DNA of 49,198 nucleotides from Aquisphaera insulae. Its GTDB lineage: Bacteria > Planctomycetota > Planctomycetia > Isosphaerales > Isosphaeraceae. The stretch covers positions 1 through 49,198 of the forward strand of contig NZ_JAALJH010000070.1 in the NCBI RefSeq assembly GCF_011064615.1, written 5' to 3'. This document shows, piece after piece, positions 1 to 8,927 of the stretch; positions within the stretch are counted from its first letter, which is position 1, and each line of letters opens with the position of its first letter. The translations under genes were made by a program, and so were the position numbers. The notes beneath the pieces are model-generated. The model was given only the letters and a program-made list of their open reading frames with translations. It was not told where the DNA came from and ran no database searches.

Positions 1-84
1 GACCGCCGTCAATACAAACCGTGTCGTGCGCCCTTCGGATTCTGTTCGCGGTCGCGCCGCGATCAGGGCCGCCCCGTCCCGCGG

Positions 85-1149
85 TCAGGCCCACAGAACG
101 TCGCGATCGCCGGCGATGACCTCGCCGATGATCCAGGACGGCACGGCGGCCTTCTGGTTCAGGTGCCGGACGATGGAGTCGGCGTAGTATTCGGCCACGA
201 TCAGGACCAGGCCGATGCCCATGTTGAAGACCCGGAACATCTCCGGATCCGGAATCCCGCCAAGGCCTTGCAGCCAGCGAAAGACCGGCGGGATCTGCCA
301 CGAGCCGCGTTCCAGGCGGATGGCGAGCCCTTCCGGGAGGACGCGGGGGGGGTTGTCGATGAGGCCGCCGCCGGTGATGTGGGCGACGCCGTGGATCGTC
401 TTCTTGACCCGATAGTTGCGGCGGATCGTCTTGAGCGGACGGGTGTAGATCCGGGTCGGCTCGAGGAGCTCGTCGGCGACGGTCTTCCCCAGGGCCTCGA
501 CGCGGGCGTCGAGCGCCAGCCCGGACCGCTCGACGATCTTGCGGGCCAGGCTGTAGCCGTTGGAGTGGAGCCCGGAGCTGGCCAGGCCGATGACCTTGTC
601 CCCCCGACGGATCTCCTTCCCGTCGAGGATCTGTTTCCGATCGACCACGCCCAGGCAGAAGCCGGCCAGGTCATATTCGCCCGGCTGATAGAACTCCGGC
701 AGGATGGCCGTCTCGCCCCCGATGAGGGAGCACTCGGCCTCGATGCAGCCGTCGCTGATCCCCCGGACGATCTCGGCGGTGAGCGCGGGGTCGTCCTTCG
801 ACATGGCGACGTAATCGAGGAAGATCAGCGGCTCGGCCCCCGCGCAGAGGCAGTCGTTGACCGACATCGCGACCAGGTCGATCCCGACCGTCCCGTGCCG
901 GCCCGCGGCGACGGCGACCTTGAGCTTGGTCCCGACGCCATCGGTGGAGGCCACCAGGACGGGGTCCCGATAGGTCCGCGAGAGGAGGCCGATCTGGTCA
1001 TCCAGGCGGAAGAGGCCGGCGAAGCCGTCCTTCCATTCGATGACCCGAGGGGAGAAGGTCCGCCGCATCAGGGGCGGCAGGCGGGACATGGTCTCCTCGT
1101 AGGTGTTGAGGTCGACGCCCGCCGATCGGTAGTCCAGGGATTCGCTCAT
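85..1149 (-). CDS. purM: Phosphoribosylformylglycinamidine cyclo-ligase (AIR synthetase)
   Basis: Fifth step of purine synthesis: ATP-dependent closure of FGAM to aminoimidazole ribotide in the cytoplasm. The 354-aa protein has the PurM/AIRS landmarks in order: STDGVGTK near residue 70, SVNDCLCAGAEP, GGETAILP, ASSGLHSNGYSLAR, HITGGGLIDNPPR and FNMGIG. Length fits the family (about 345 aa). The reading frame is open upstream to 1275, but that extension is Arg-rich and non-conserved, so I start at the ATG at 1149 (MSESLDYRSAGVD), where family similarity begins. It has no clear Shine-Dalgarno. It is transcribed away from the cytochrome c' gene, and no other purine gene lies beside it. Identity is very secure; only the start is inferred. 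Confidence 0.96.
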   Translation of the reverse strand: MSESLDYRSAGVDLNTYEETMSRLPPLMRRTFSPRVIEWKDGFAGLFRLDDQIGLLSRTYRDPVLVASTDGVGTKLKVAVAAGRHGTVGIDLVAMSVNDCLCAGAEPLIFLDYVAMSKDDPALTAEIVRGISDGCIEAECSLIGGETAILPEFYQPGEYDLAGFCLGVVDRKQILDGKEIRRGDKVIGLASSGLHSNGYSLARKIVERSGLALDARVEALGKTVADELLEPTRIYTRPLKTIRRNYRVKKTIHGVAHITGGGLIDNPPRVLPEGLAIRLERGSWQIPPVFRWLQGLGGIPDPEMFRVFNMGIGLVLIVAEYYADSIVRHLNQKAAVPSWIIGEVIAGDRDVLWA

Positions 1150-1356
1150 GATGGAGGAACCGCACCCTCTGCTCGGAAGTCCTGTGGCGGGCCGGTCGCG
1201 GCCGGCCCGGGCTCGGCGACGCCCTTGAAGCGGTCGACGGGCCGAGATATTTTTTAGGATCCCCGGAACGAGCACGCCCGGAGGATCGTCCCGTGCACCG
1301 ATCCTCGGCCGGATCCGCTACAGCCTACCCTATTTTCTCCCCAGGAGCCCGCCCCG

Positions 1357-1833
1357 ATGTACCGCAAATGGATCGGCCTCGCCGCCACCGCCGCCCTGAT
1401 CGTCGCCTGCGGGCTGGGCTCCGCCCAGGCCCAGGAGAAGAAGGAAGCCCACGAGGAGAATGAGACGCCCCTGGGCAAGATCATGGAGAAGGTCCAGAAG
1501 CTCAATATCGCCGTCCCCAAGTACGTCCGCAACGCCGCCCAGTACCAGAAATCCCGCAAGGACCTGGACAAGGCCCTCGAGGAGTACATCAAGCTCGCGA
1601 AGGATAGCAAGTCCATCCGCGAGCCGTACGTCACCAACGTCAAGGACGTGAAGGAGCCCGTCAAGAAGTGGGACGAGATCATGGACGCCTGGGAGAAGAC
1701 CCTGAAGGAGATGGCCGACGGCGTGAAGAAGGAGGCCACCAGCCAGAAGGACGCCAAGCAACTCTACGAGAACGTGAAGAAGACGTGCGTGGACTGCCAC
1801 ACGATCTTCCGCGTGGAGAAGGAGGCGTTCTGA
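1357..1833 (+). CDS. Cytochrome c'-like exported haem protein
   Basis: 158-aa exported protein. A signal peptide (basic MYRKW, hydrophobic core, cleavage near AQA-Q) precedes a Lys/Glu-rich helical body. The single haem motif CVDCH is at residues 144-148, ten residues from the C-terminus. One c-type haem at the end of a four-helix bundle is the layout of the cytochrome c' family, which binds small gases or carries electrons in the periplasm. The ATG at 1357 follows AGGAGCCCGCCCCG, giving an SD at usable distance. It ends 26 bases before the lipoate-ligase-like gene, so the two may be co-transcribed. What I see is the haem motif and helical composition; the cytochrome c' label is inference from these. 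Confidence 0.8.
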   Translation: MYRKWIGLAATAALIVACGLGSAQAQEKKEAHEENETPLGKIMEKVQKLNIAVPKYVRNAAQYQKSRKDLDKALEEYIKLAKDSKSIREPYVTNVKDVKEPVKKWDEIMDAWEKTLKEMADGVKKEATSQKDAKQLYENVKKTCVDCHTIFRVEKEAF

Positions 1834-1859
1834 CCCCGCCCCTCGACTCTATCTCCTGG

Positions 1860-2576
1860 ATGGACAAAACGTTCCGTCCGGTCGAGGCGAACCTCGCCGC
1901 GGACGAGGCCCTCCTCATCGAGGCCGACGAGGGGAGGGCCGGCGCGGTCGTCCGGGCCTGGGAGTCGCCGGGATACGCCGTGATCCTGGGGGCCTCGCGG
2001 AGGCGGGCCGAGGAGGTGCACCTGGACCGGTGCGAGGCGGACGGCGTCCCGGTCCTGCGGCGATCGAGCGGCGGCGGGACCGTCCTGATCGGCCCTGGGG
2101 CGCTGAACGTGACGGTCGTTCTTCCCGCGACGGCGGCCCCGGGCCTGGCGACCGTGGAGGGTGCTCAGGGATACGTGATGGGCCGGCTGGCCGAGGCGCT
2201 GACCAGGCCCGAGCGACCCGTCGGCGTCCTGGGATCCGGTGACCTGGCCGTCGACGGCCGCAAGGTCGCCGGCAGCGCCCAGCGGCGGCTCCGGTCTTGG
2301 TTCCTCGTCCACGCCTCGATCCTCCATCATTTCGACCTCGACCGGATCGAGCGCTATCTCAAGGCGCCACCTCGCCAACCGGCATATCGGCAGGGCCGAT
2401 CCCACGGCGAGTTCTTGAGCAATCTGGGCCTTCCGCGTAGAATCGTGGAAGCATCGATCCGCGCGGCCTGGATGATCCCTCCTTCGCAAGCCTCGGCGAC
2501 GGATGTTCCGCACCACCTGCTCGAATCACTGCTCTCCGAACGGTTCGCCAACCGATCCTGGATCGAGCGATTCTGA
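1860..2576 (+). CDS. Lipoate-protein ligase A-like (BPL/LplA/LipB family)
   Basis: 238-aa cytoplasmic protein of the biotin/lipoate ligase fold. The LplA signature RRSSGGGTVLIGPGALNVTV, near residue 62, is the lipoyl-AMP binding segment, and GRKVAGSAQRR, near residue 134, carries the conserved active-site lysine. It would attach lipoate or octanoate to E2 or GcvH lysines. Its position directly upstream of E1-E2-E3 of 2-oxoglutarate dehydrogenase suggests that SucB (downstream, lipoyl K44) is the substrate. The ATG at 1860 (MDKTFRPVEAN) is chosen because the upstream frame overlaps the cytochrome gene. It lacks the accessory C-terminal domain of E. coli LplA, so it could instead be an octanoyl or lipoyl transferase (LipM/LipL type); sequence alone does not decide. 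Confidence 0.85.
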   Translation: MDKTFRPVEANLAADEALLIEADEGRAGAVVRAWESPGYAVILGASRRRAEEVHLDRCEADGVPVLRRSSGGGTVLIGPGALNVTVVLPATAAPGLATVEGAQGYVMGRLAEALTRPERPVGVLGSGDLAVDGRKVAGSAQRRLRSWFLVHASILHHFDLDRIERYLKAPPRQPAYRQGRSHGEFLSNLGLPRRIVEASIRAAWMIPPSQASATDVPHHLLESLLSERFANRSWIERF

Positions 2577-2825
2577 AGAGACGGCTCATTCGCCGTTTAC
2601 GGCCGCGCCCGAGGTTCGTACCCTGTCCGCGATCTCCTCTCCGAGGACGCGGGCCGACGATCGATCCGACGTGCCGTGGAGATATCCGGCGTGCGACGGG
2701 CCGCCCGCCGAGCCCCGGCGCGCCCGCCGGGAAGGCCCACCGACCAGCCCCATCCCGCCCCCCCTTCCGAGGCGAACGCGCCCGGCCGTCAGGCGGCCCC
2801 TGTTTCGCCTGGAGATCACACGACC

Positions 2826-5639
2826 ATGACACCCCCAACGGTGGCCAACCGAGCCAACCTGGATCTGCTCGAGGACTATCACCAACGCTGGTTGCGTGAT
2901 CCCGAATCGGTGGATCCATCCTGGCGTAACTTCTTCGAGGGTTACGAGCTCGGTCAGTCTTTCAAGGGGCTGACGGCCGACGGCGACGGCGAGGCGCCCC
3001 GGCAGTTCGCCGTCAAGGCGGTCACCCGGCTGGTGGACGCCTACCGGGAGATGGGCCACTATCTCGCCAACCTCGACCCGCTGGGCATGGTCCCTCGGCG
3101 TCAGTCGTATGAGCAGCTCGACCTGTCCAACTTCGGGCTCTCCGACGAGATGCTCGACCAGACCTTCTGGAGCAAGCTCGGCCCGAACAACCACTGCACG
3201 CTCCGGCAACTGCTGTCGATCCTCCACGACACCTACTGCCGGACGATCGGCGTCGAGTTCATGCACATCCAGAACCTGGAAATCCGCCAGTGGTTGCTCG
3301 ACCGGATGGAACCCGTCCGCAACCGGCCCGCGATGGACCTGAAGAAGCGGCGGCGGATCATCTACAAGTTGAATGCGGCGGAGCTCTTCGAGAATTTCCT
3401 CCACAAGAACTACGTGGGCCAGAAGCGGTTCTCGCTCGAGGGGGGCGAGATGCTGATCCCGCTGCTGGACGCCATCATCGAGCGGTCGGGGACGCACGGC
3501 GTGGCCGAGGTCGTGCTCGGGATGCCCCACCGCGGGCGGCTCAACGTGCTGGCGAACATCCTCCACAAGCCCTACAGCCTGATCTTCAGCGAGTTCGAGG
3601 GGAACATGCCGGAGACGGTCGCCGGCGACGGCGACGTCAAGTATCACCTCGGCTTCTCCGCCGACCACGTGACCCAGGATAAGCGGACGGTCCACCTCAC
3701 GCTGACGCCCAACCCCAGCCACCTCGAGGCCGTGGACCCGGTCGTCGAGGGCCGGATGCGGGCCAAGCAGCGCCGCTACAAGGACTCCGACCGACGCCTG
3801 GGCGTCCCGATCCTGATCCACGGCGACGCCGCGTTCGCCGGCCAGGGGCTCGTCCCCGAGACACTCAATCTGTCCCAGCTCCCGGGCTACCGGACCGGCG
3901 GGACGATCCACATCGTCGTGAACAACCAGATCGGCTTCACGACCTCGCCCAGCGACGCCCGGTCCACCCGCTACTGCACCGACGTCGCCAAGATGATCGA
4001 GGTGCCGATCTTCCACGTCAACGGCGAGGATCCGGAGGCGGTCGTCTACGTCGGCGAGCTCGCCACCGACTTCCGCCAGACGTTCGGCCAGGACGTCGTC
4101 ATCGACATGTTCTGCTACCGCCGGCACGGCCACAACGAGGGGGACGAGCCGGGGTTCACCCAGCCCCTGATGTACGAGAAGATCCGCAACCGGATCAGCA
4201 TCCGCGAGCTCTACACCGAGCAGCTCGTGCTCTCCGGCGAGCTCTCCAGCCAGGAGGCGGAGACGATCGCCGAGACGTTCGCCGAGAAGATGCAGGAGGT
4301 CTTCGAGGAGGTGAAGGTCCGCGGCGTCGAGCCCCGGATGGTCTCGCCGGGATACGCCACCGGGCCGTGGGCGAGCCTGACCCCGAACTACTCGTTCGAG
4401 TCGGTGGAGACCGGCGTCGCCTTCGAAACCCTGAAGGCGATCGCGACGGTCGCCACCCAGCCGCCGGCCGGCTTCACCGTCAATCCGAAGCTGACCCGGA
4501 TCTACGGCGCCCGGCTGAAGTCCGTGGAGACCCGCGGCGAGGTCGACTGGGCGACCGGCGAGGCCCTCGCCTTCGGGTCGCTCCTGCTCGAGGACACGCC
4601 GGTCCGCCTGAGCGGCCAGGACAGCCGCCGTGGCACCTTCAGCCAGCGGCACGCCGTGCTCGTGGACCAGCACAACGGCGACCGCTGGACCCCGCTGAAC
4701 CACCTGGCCGAGGGCCAGGCCGAGCTCTGCGTCTACGACAGCCTCCTCTCCGAGGCCGCGGTGCTCGGGTTCGACTACGGCTACTCGCTGGAGGAGCCCC
4801 ACATGCTGATCATGTGGGAGGCCCAGTTCGGCGACTTCGCCAACGGGGCCCAGGTCATCATCGACCAGTTCATCGCCTCCGCCGAGTCCAAGTGGGGCCG
4901 CGGCAGCGGCCTGGTCATGCTCCTGCCGCACGGCTACGAGGGCCAGGGGCCCGAGCACTCCAGCGCCCGGCTCGAGCGCTACCTCTCGCTCTGCGCCGAG
5001 GAGAACATCCAGGTCGCGGTCCCGTCCACCCCCGCCCAGTATTTCCACCTCCTGAGGCGGCAGGTGCGGCGGAACTTCCGCAAGCCCCTGGTCGTGATGA
5101 CCCCCAAGAGCCTGCTCCGCCACAAGGCGGCGGTCTCGCCCGTCGACCAGCTCACCGTCGGCTCCTTCCGCAACGTCCTCGACGACGCGACCACCTCCGA
5201 CCGCGCCGGCCGGGTGGTCCTCTGCTCGGGCAAGGTCTATTACGACCTGGTCGCCCGCCGCGAGGCCGTCGGCAAGGAGAAGGAGGTGGCGATCATCCGC
5301 GTCGAGCAGCTCTACCCCTGGCCGGCGGACGAGCTGAAGAAGGTGCTGGCCCGCTACGGGGCCGCGACCGAATGGGTCTGGGTCCAGGAGGAATCCCAGA
5401 ACATGGGCGCCTGGACGTTCGTGGCGCCCAGGCTCCAGGAGCTGACGAAGGGCCATTTCCAGTACGTCGGCCGCGACGCCAGCGCCAGCCCGGCCACCGG
5501 CTCCAAGCTCGTCCACGACCAGGAGCAGGCCGAGCTCGTCGAGGCGGCCATCGGCGCGACCGTGCCGCACCTCGTGGCCGCGACCCCCGTCCGCTCGCTC
5601 GCCATGCCCGGCATGGCCGCCCGCCAAGGAGTTCACTGA
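2826..5639 (+). CDS. sucA: 2-oxoglutarate dehydrogenase E1 component
   Basis: 937-aa thiamine-diphosphate enzyme (E. coli SucA is 933 aa). It decarboxylates 2-oxoglutarate and passes succinyl to the lipoyl arm of E2 in the TCA cycle. The N-terminus carries the E2-docking helix typical of E1o (LLEDYHQRWLRDPESVDPSW). The core shows GMPHRGRLNVLANI, HGDAAFAGQGLVPETLNLS, VVNNQIGFTTSP and CYRRHGHNEGDEP. The C-terminal half has the SGQDSRRGTFSQRHAVLVDQ and HGYEGQGPEHSSARLERYL blocks. The frame is open back to 2676, but that part is Pro/Arg-rich. The ATG at 2826 (MTPPTVANRANLDLL) starts the conserved region. It ends 3 bases before sucB. Confidence 0.97.
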   Translation: MTPPTVANRANLDLLEDYHQRWLRDPESVDPSWRNFFEGYELGQSFKGLTADGDGEAPRQFAVKAVTRLVDAYREMGHYLANLDPLGMVPRRQSYEQLDLSNFGLSDEMLDQTFWSKLGPNNHCTLRQLLSILHDTYCRTIGVEFMHIQNLEIRQWLLDRMEPVRNRPAMDLKKRRRIIYKLNAAELFENFLHKNYVGQKRFSLEGGEMLIPLLDAIIERSGTHGVAEVVLGMPHRGRLNVLANILHKPYSLIFSEFEGNMPETVAGDGDVKYHLGFSADHVTQDKRTVHLTLTPNPSHLEAVDPVVEGRMRAKQRRYKDSDRRLGVPILIHGDAAFAGQGLVPETLNLSQLPGYRTGGTIHIVVNNQIGFTTSPSDARSTRYCTDVAKMIEVPIFHVNGEDPEAVVYVGELATDFRQTFGQDVVIDMFCYRRHGHNEGDEPGFTQPLMYEKIRNRISIRELYTEQLVLSGELSSQEAETIAETFAEKMQEVFEEVKVRGVEPRMVSPGYATGPWASLTPNYSFESVETGVAFETLKAIATVATQPPAGFTVNPKLTRIYGARLKSVETRGEVDWATGEALAFGSLLLEDTPVRLSGQDSRRGTFSQRHAVLVDQHNGDRWTPLNHLAEGQAELCVYDSLLSEAAVLGFDYGYSLEEPHMLIMWEAQFGDFANGAQVIIDQFIASAESKWGRGSGLVMLLPHGYEGQGPEHSSARLERYLSLCAEENIQVAVPSTPAQYFHLLRRQVRRNFRKPLVVMTPKSLLRHKAAVSPVDQLTVGSFRNVLDDATTSDRAGRVVLCSGKVYYDLVARREAVGKEKEVAIIRVEQLYPWPADELKKVLARYGAATEWVWVQEESQNMGAWTFVAPRLQELTKGHFQYVGRDASASPATGSKLVHDQEQAELVEAAIGATVPHLVAATPVRSLAMPGMAARQGVH

Positions 5640-5642
5640 GAC

Positions 5643-6911
5643 ATGGCTGCCGTCCCGATCGTCGTCCCCGGTGTCGGGGAATCCATCACCGAGGGGATCC
5701 TGGCCCGCTGGCTGAAGCCCGACGGCTCCGTCGTCAAGGCGGGCGAGCCCCTCTTCGAGCTCGAGACCGACAAGGCCAGCAACGTCGTCCCCGCCGCCGC
5801 GGGGGGCCTGCTCAAGGTCGCGGCCGCGGAAGGTGACACCGTCGCCATCGGCGCCACCATCGGCACGCTCGACCCCGACGGCAAGGCCGCGGCCGTTGAG
5901 AAGGCCGCCCCCGCCCCCGCACCCGCACCCGCCCCCGCGGCCCCGTCGCCCAACGGCGGGGCGACCTCGGCCGAGGCCGCCCTGCCCCTCTCACCGGCCG
6001 TCCGGCGGATCACGGCCGAGGAGCACGTCGACCCCGCGAAGGTCGCGCCGACCGGCCCCGGCGGCCGGATCACCAAGGGGGACGTGATCGAGCACCTGGC
6101 GAAGCCGGCCGCGCCCGAAAAACCGGCGCCGCCGGCCGCGCCCGCGGCCTCGCCGGTCGTGAAGCCTTCCGCTCCGCCCTCGGCTCCGGCGGCGACGGCA
6201 CGGCCCTCCGCCGGCCGCGAGACCCGCCAGCGGATGAGCGGGCTCCGCCAGAAGATCGCCCAGCGGCTCGTCGAGGCCCAGCACACGGCCGCCATCCTGA
6301 CCACCTTCAACGAGGTCGACGTCTCCCGCGTCAGCGAGCTCCGCGCCCGCTACAAGGAGTCGTTCAAGGCGAAGCACGGCGTGGGCCTGGGCTTCATGTC
6401 CTTCTTCGTGAAGGCCGCCATCGAGGCCCTGAAGGCCTTCCCGGCGGTCAACGGCCGGATCGACGGGACCGACATCGTCTACAACAACGCGTACGACATC
6501 GGCGTCGCCGTCAGCACCGAGCGCGGGCTGATGGTCCCGGTGATCCGGGACGCCGACACCCTGTCATTCGCCGCGATCGAGAAGACCATCGCCGGCCTCG
6601 GCGAACGCGGCCGCAAGGGGACGATCACCGTGGACGAGCTCCAGGGGGGGACGTTCACCATCACCAACGGCGGCGTCTTCGGCTCGCTCCTCTCCACGCC
6701 GATCCTGAACCCGCCCCAGAGCGGCATCCTCGGGATGCACTCGATCAAGAAGCGGCCCGTCGTCGTCGACGATCAGATCGTGATCCGACCCATGATGTAC
6801 CTGGCACTCTCCTACGATCACCGGATCATCGACGGCCGCGAGGCCGTCAGCTTCCTGGTCCGGATCAAGGAGTGCATCGAGGAGCCGGAGCGGATGCTCC
6901 TGGACCTTTGA
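5643..6911 (+). CDS. sucB: Dihydrolipoyllysine succinyltransferase, E2 of 2-oxoglutarate dehydrogenase
   Basis: 422-aa E2 core. Domains in order: one lipoyl domain (residues 1-78, lipoylated K44 in ETDKAS), an Ala/Pro linker about 85-110, the E1/E3-binding subunit domain (LSPAVRRITAEEHVDP to RITKGDVIEHL, about 118-153), a second Ala/Pro linker, and the catalytic acyltransferase domain from about 195, ending with SYDHRIIDGREA, where H393 and D397 are the catalytic pair. One lipoyl domain and this length fit SucB better than the multi-lipoyl pyruvate E2. The gene sits 3 bases after sucA and 39 before lpd, so the three are almost certainly one transcript. Confidence 0.95.
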   Translation: MAAVPIVVPGVGESITEGILARWLKPDGSVVKAGEPLFELETDKASNVVPAAAGGLLKVAAAEGDTVAIGATIGTLDPDGKAAAVEKAAPAPAPAPAPAAPSPNGGATSAEAALPLSPAVRRITAEEHVDPAKVAPTGPGGRITKGDVIEHLAKPAAPEKPAPPAAPAASPVVKPSAPPSAPAATARPSAGRETRQRMSGLRQKIAQRLVEAQHTAAILTTFNEVDVSRVSELRARYKESFKAKHGVGLGFMSFFVKAAIEALKAFPAVNGRIDGTDIVYNNAYDIGVAVSTERGLMVPVIRDADTLSFAAIEKTIAGLGERGRKGTITVDELQGGTFTITNGGVFGSLLSTPILNPPQSGILGMHSIKKRPVVVDDQIVIRPMMYLALSYDHRIIDGREAVSFLVRIKECIEEPERMLLDL

Positions 6912-6950
6912 GCAATTCGGCACGCGGCCGATCCGGAAAGGGAACTGAAC

Positions 6951-8357
6951 GTGGCACAGCGGTTTGATCTGGTCGTCATCGGCGCGGGGCCGGGCGGCTA
7001 CGTGGCGGCGATCCGCGCGGCTCAGCTCGGCATGAAGGTGGCCTGCGTCGAGAAGCGGGCCGCCCTCGGCGGGACTTGCCTGAACATCGGCTGCATCCCG
7101 AGCAAGGCCCTCCTCGATTCGAGCGAGCTCTACCACCTGGCGAAGGAGCGGTTCGGCCGCCACGGCATCAAGGTGGACAACCTCGGCCTCGACGTCCCGG
7201 CCATGCTCAAACGCAAGGACAAGGTCGTCAAGGAGCTGACCGACGGCGTCCGCTACCTCTTCCGCAAGAACAAGATCGAGCCTGTATTCGGCTCCGCGAA
7301 GCTGACCTCGCCCACCACGGTGCAGGTCGCCCTCAACGAGGGGGGCACCGCCGACCTCGAGGCCGGCCACATCCTCCTGGCCACGGGCTCGGATTCGACG
7401 CGGCTCCCCTTCCTCCCGTTCGACGGCAAGTCCGTCGTCAGCTCGACCGAGGCCCTCTGCTTCGAGAAGGTGCCGGAGCACCTCGTCGTCATCGGCGGCG
7501 GCGTCATCGGCCTCGAGCTCGGCTCGGTCTGGCGGCGGCTCGGCGCCGCGGTGACGGTCATCGAGTTCCTCCCCCGGATCGTCGCCACGGCCGACGAGGA
7601 GCTCGGCACCCTCCTCCAGAAGAGCCTCACGAAGCAGGGCTTCCAGTTCCACCTCGACACCAAGGTCACCGGCGCCAAGGTGGAGGGGGACCGCGTCACC
7701 GTCAGCGCGGAGGGGAAGGACGGCAAGTCCGTGACCGTGAGCTGCGACAAGGTGCTGGTCGCGGTCGGCCGTCGGCCGTATACCGAGGGCCTGGACCTCG
7801 CGGCCGCGGGCGTGAAATCGGACGCGAAGTCGGGCCGGGTTACCGTCGATGCTCACTTCCGGACCAACGTGCCGACGATCTCCGCCATCGGCGACCTCAT
7901 CGAGGGCCCGATGCTCGCCCACAAGGCCGAGGACGAGGGCGTGGCCTTCGCGGAGCTGCTCGCGGGCAAGGCCGGCCACGTGAATTACGACACGATCCCG
8001 GGCGTCGTCTACACCTGGCCCGAGCTGGCGAGCGTCGGCCTCTCCGAGGAGCAGGCGAAGGCGAAGGGCCTCGCGTACAAGGTCGGCAAGTTCCCCTTCC
8101 TGGCCAACGGCCGCGCCAAGGCGATGGACGAGACCGAGGGCCTGGTGAAGATCCTCGCCGACGCCGCGACCGACCGCGTCCTCGGCGTCCACATCCTGGG
8201 CCCCCGCGCCAGCGACATGATCGCCGAGGCCGTCGCCGTCATGGAGTTCGCCGGCTCCGCCGAGGACATCGCCCGGACCTGCCACGCCCATCCGACCCTC
8301 AGCGAGTCCGTCAAGGAGGCGGCCCTCGCCGTGGACAAGCGGGCGATCCATAGCTGA
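6951..8357 (+). CDS. lpdA: Dihydrolipoamide dehydrogenase (E3)
   Basis: 468-aa FAD disulfide oxidoreductase that reoxidises dihydrolipoyl groups with NAD+. FAD motif GAGPGG is at 11-16 and redox disulfide GGTCLNIGCIPSK has C43 and C48. The NAD-binding motif is IGGGVIGLELGS near 180. The second FAD-contact block AIGDLIEGPMLAHKAEDEG is near 308, and the dimer-interface catalytic histidine lies in HAHPTLSE from 445. The start is GTG at 6951, preceded by GGAAAGGGAACTGAAC. It is the last gene of the 2-OGDH block and is followed at once by the hairpin at 8366. The same E3 may also serve pyruvate dehydrogenase or glycine cleavage encoded elsewhere. Confidence 0.96.
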   Translation: MAQRFDLVVIGAGPGGYVAAIRAAQLGMKVACVEKRAALGGTCLNIGCIPSKALLDSSELYHLAKERFGRHGIKVDNLGLDVPAMLKRKDKVVKELTDGVRYLFRKNKIEPVFGSAKLTSPTTVQVALNEGGTADLEAGHILLATGSDSTRLPFLPFDGKSVVSSTEALCFEKVPEHLVVIGGGVIGLELGSVWRRLGAAVTVIEFLPRIVATADEELGTLLQKSLTKQGFQFHLDTKVTGAKVEGDRVTVSAEGKDGKSVTVSCDKVLVAVGRRPYTEGLDLAAAGVKSDAKSGRVTVDAHFRTNVPTISAIGDLIEGPMLAHKAEDEGVAFAELLAGKAGHVNYDTIPGVVYTWPELASVGLSEEQAKAKGLAYKVGKFPFLANGRAKAMDETEGLVKILADAATDRVLGVHILGPRASDMIAEAVAVMEFAGSAEDIARTCHAHPTLSESVKEAALAVDKRAIHS

Positions 8358-8365
8358 AAGGTCAA

Positions 8366-8391
8366 GCCCCCTCGCCCTATGGCGAGGGGGC
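8366..8391. terminator. Hairpin terminator between convergent genes
   Basis: GCCCCCTCGCC, loop CTAT, GGCGAGGGGGC: an 11-bp perfect GC stem, with outer flanks AAAGG and CCTTT that extend it. It lies between the lpd stop and the stop of the opposing small membrane-protein gene, so it can serve both strands. There is no long T-tract. Confidence 0.8.
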
Positions 8392-8405
8392 CTCGAACGG
8401 GCCTT

Positions 8406-8699
8406 TCAACCCGAGTAGGCGTCCGAGCCCGCCACCTTGACGAGCTTGTTGTAGATCCCGAGCAGGAGGAACGTGGGCGCCCACTGGCCGACGAAAAGGG
8501 CCTCGTGGTCTCGTCCGGACACCTTCATCGCCAGCGAGCCGATGATCGATGCTCCGGCGGCCCAGAGGAAAAGGTCCGACGGTAGCTTCGCCGTCTGCTC
8601 CTCAATCGTCCGGGCGACGACGCCTTCTGTGTGGTCGCCACGTCCGGGGTAGTTTCCGGATTGGTGACCCGTCCGGGGTTGATTCGTCATGCGACTCAT
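8406..8699 (-). CDS. Small membrane protein, unknown function
   Basis: 97-aa protein with a hydrophilic N-terminal third (Gly/Arg/His-rich, then RTIEEQTAKLPSD) and two hydrophobic segments: LFLWAAGASIIGSLAM at about 43-58 and the WAPTFLLLGIYNKL stretch at about 73-86. I recognise no named domain. The ATG at 8699 has GGAG about 9 bases upstream on the minus strand; a second ATG at 8690 is also possible. The same frame stays open far upstream but there runs antisense to the SDR gene, so only this part is taken as real. It converges on lpd. Confidence 0.7.
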   Translation of the reverse strand: MSRMTNQPRTGHQSGNYPGRGDHTEGVVARTIEEQTAKLPSDLFLWAAGASIIGSLAMKVSGRDHEALFVGQWAPTFLLLGIYNKLVKVAGSDAYSG

Positions 8700-8927
8700 G
8701 GCGGCTATCTCCAGAAAGTCTCTCTCGGTGCGGAAGTCCGGGGCTTGCCCGCGATGCGGGAGCCATACCCTTGCTGGAAGCAATTCGCGTTCCGATTCGG
8801 CTCGAGGGAGGACGCGGCAGGGCTTTTGCTTCTGGCAGCCTTGCCGGCTCGCCGCTCGGGTTGATGCCACCCCCGCGAGCCCGCCCGGATGACGGCCCGG
8901 ACGACCGAACGGGAGGGGGAAAGGACG

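Noticed and set aside
2586..5636. 1016-aa open frame on the minus strand across sucA
   Set aside because: It is the antisense of a secure sucA gene; composition is Leu/Gly/Val/Asp/Glu/Arg-rich with no domain, a typical GC-rich shadow.
6564..8351. 595-aa minus-strand frame across lpd
   Set aside because: Antisense of lpd; no domain and no SD.
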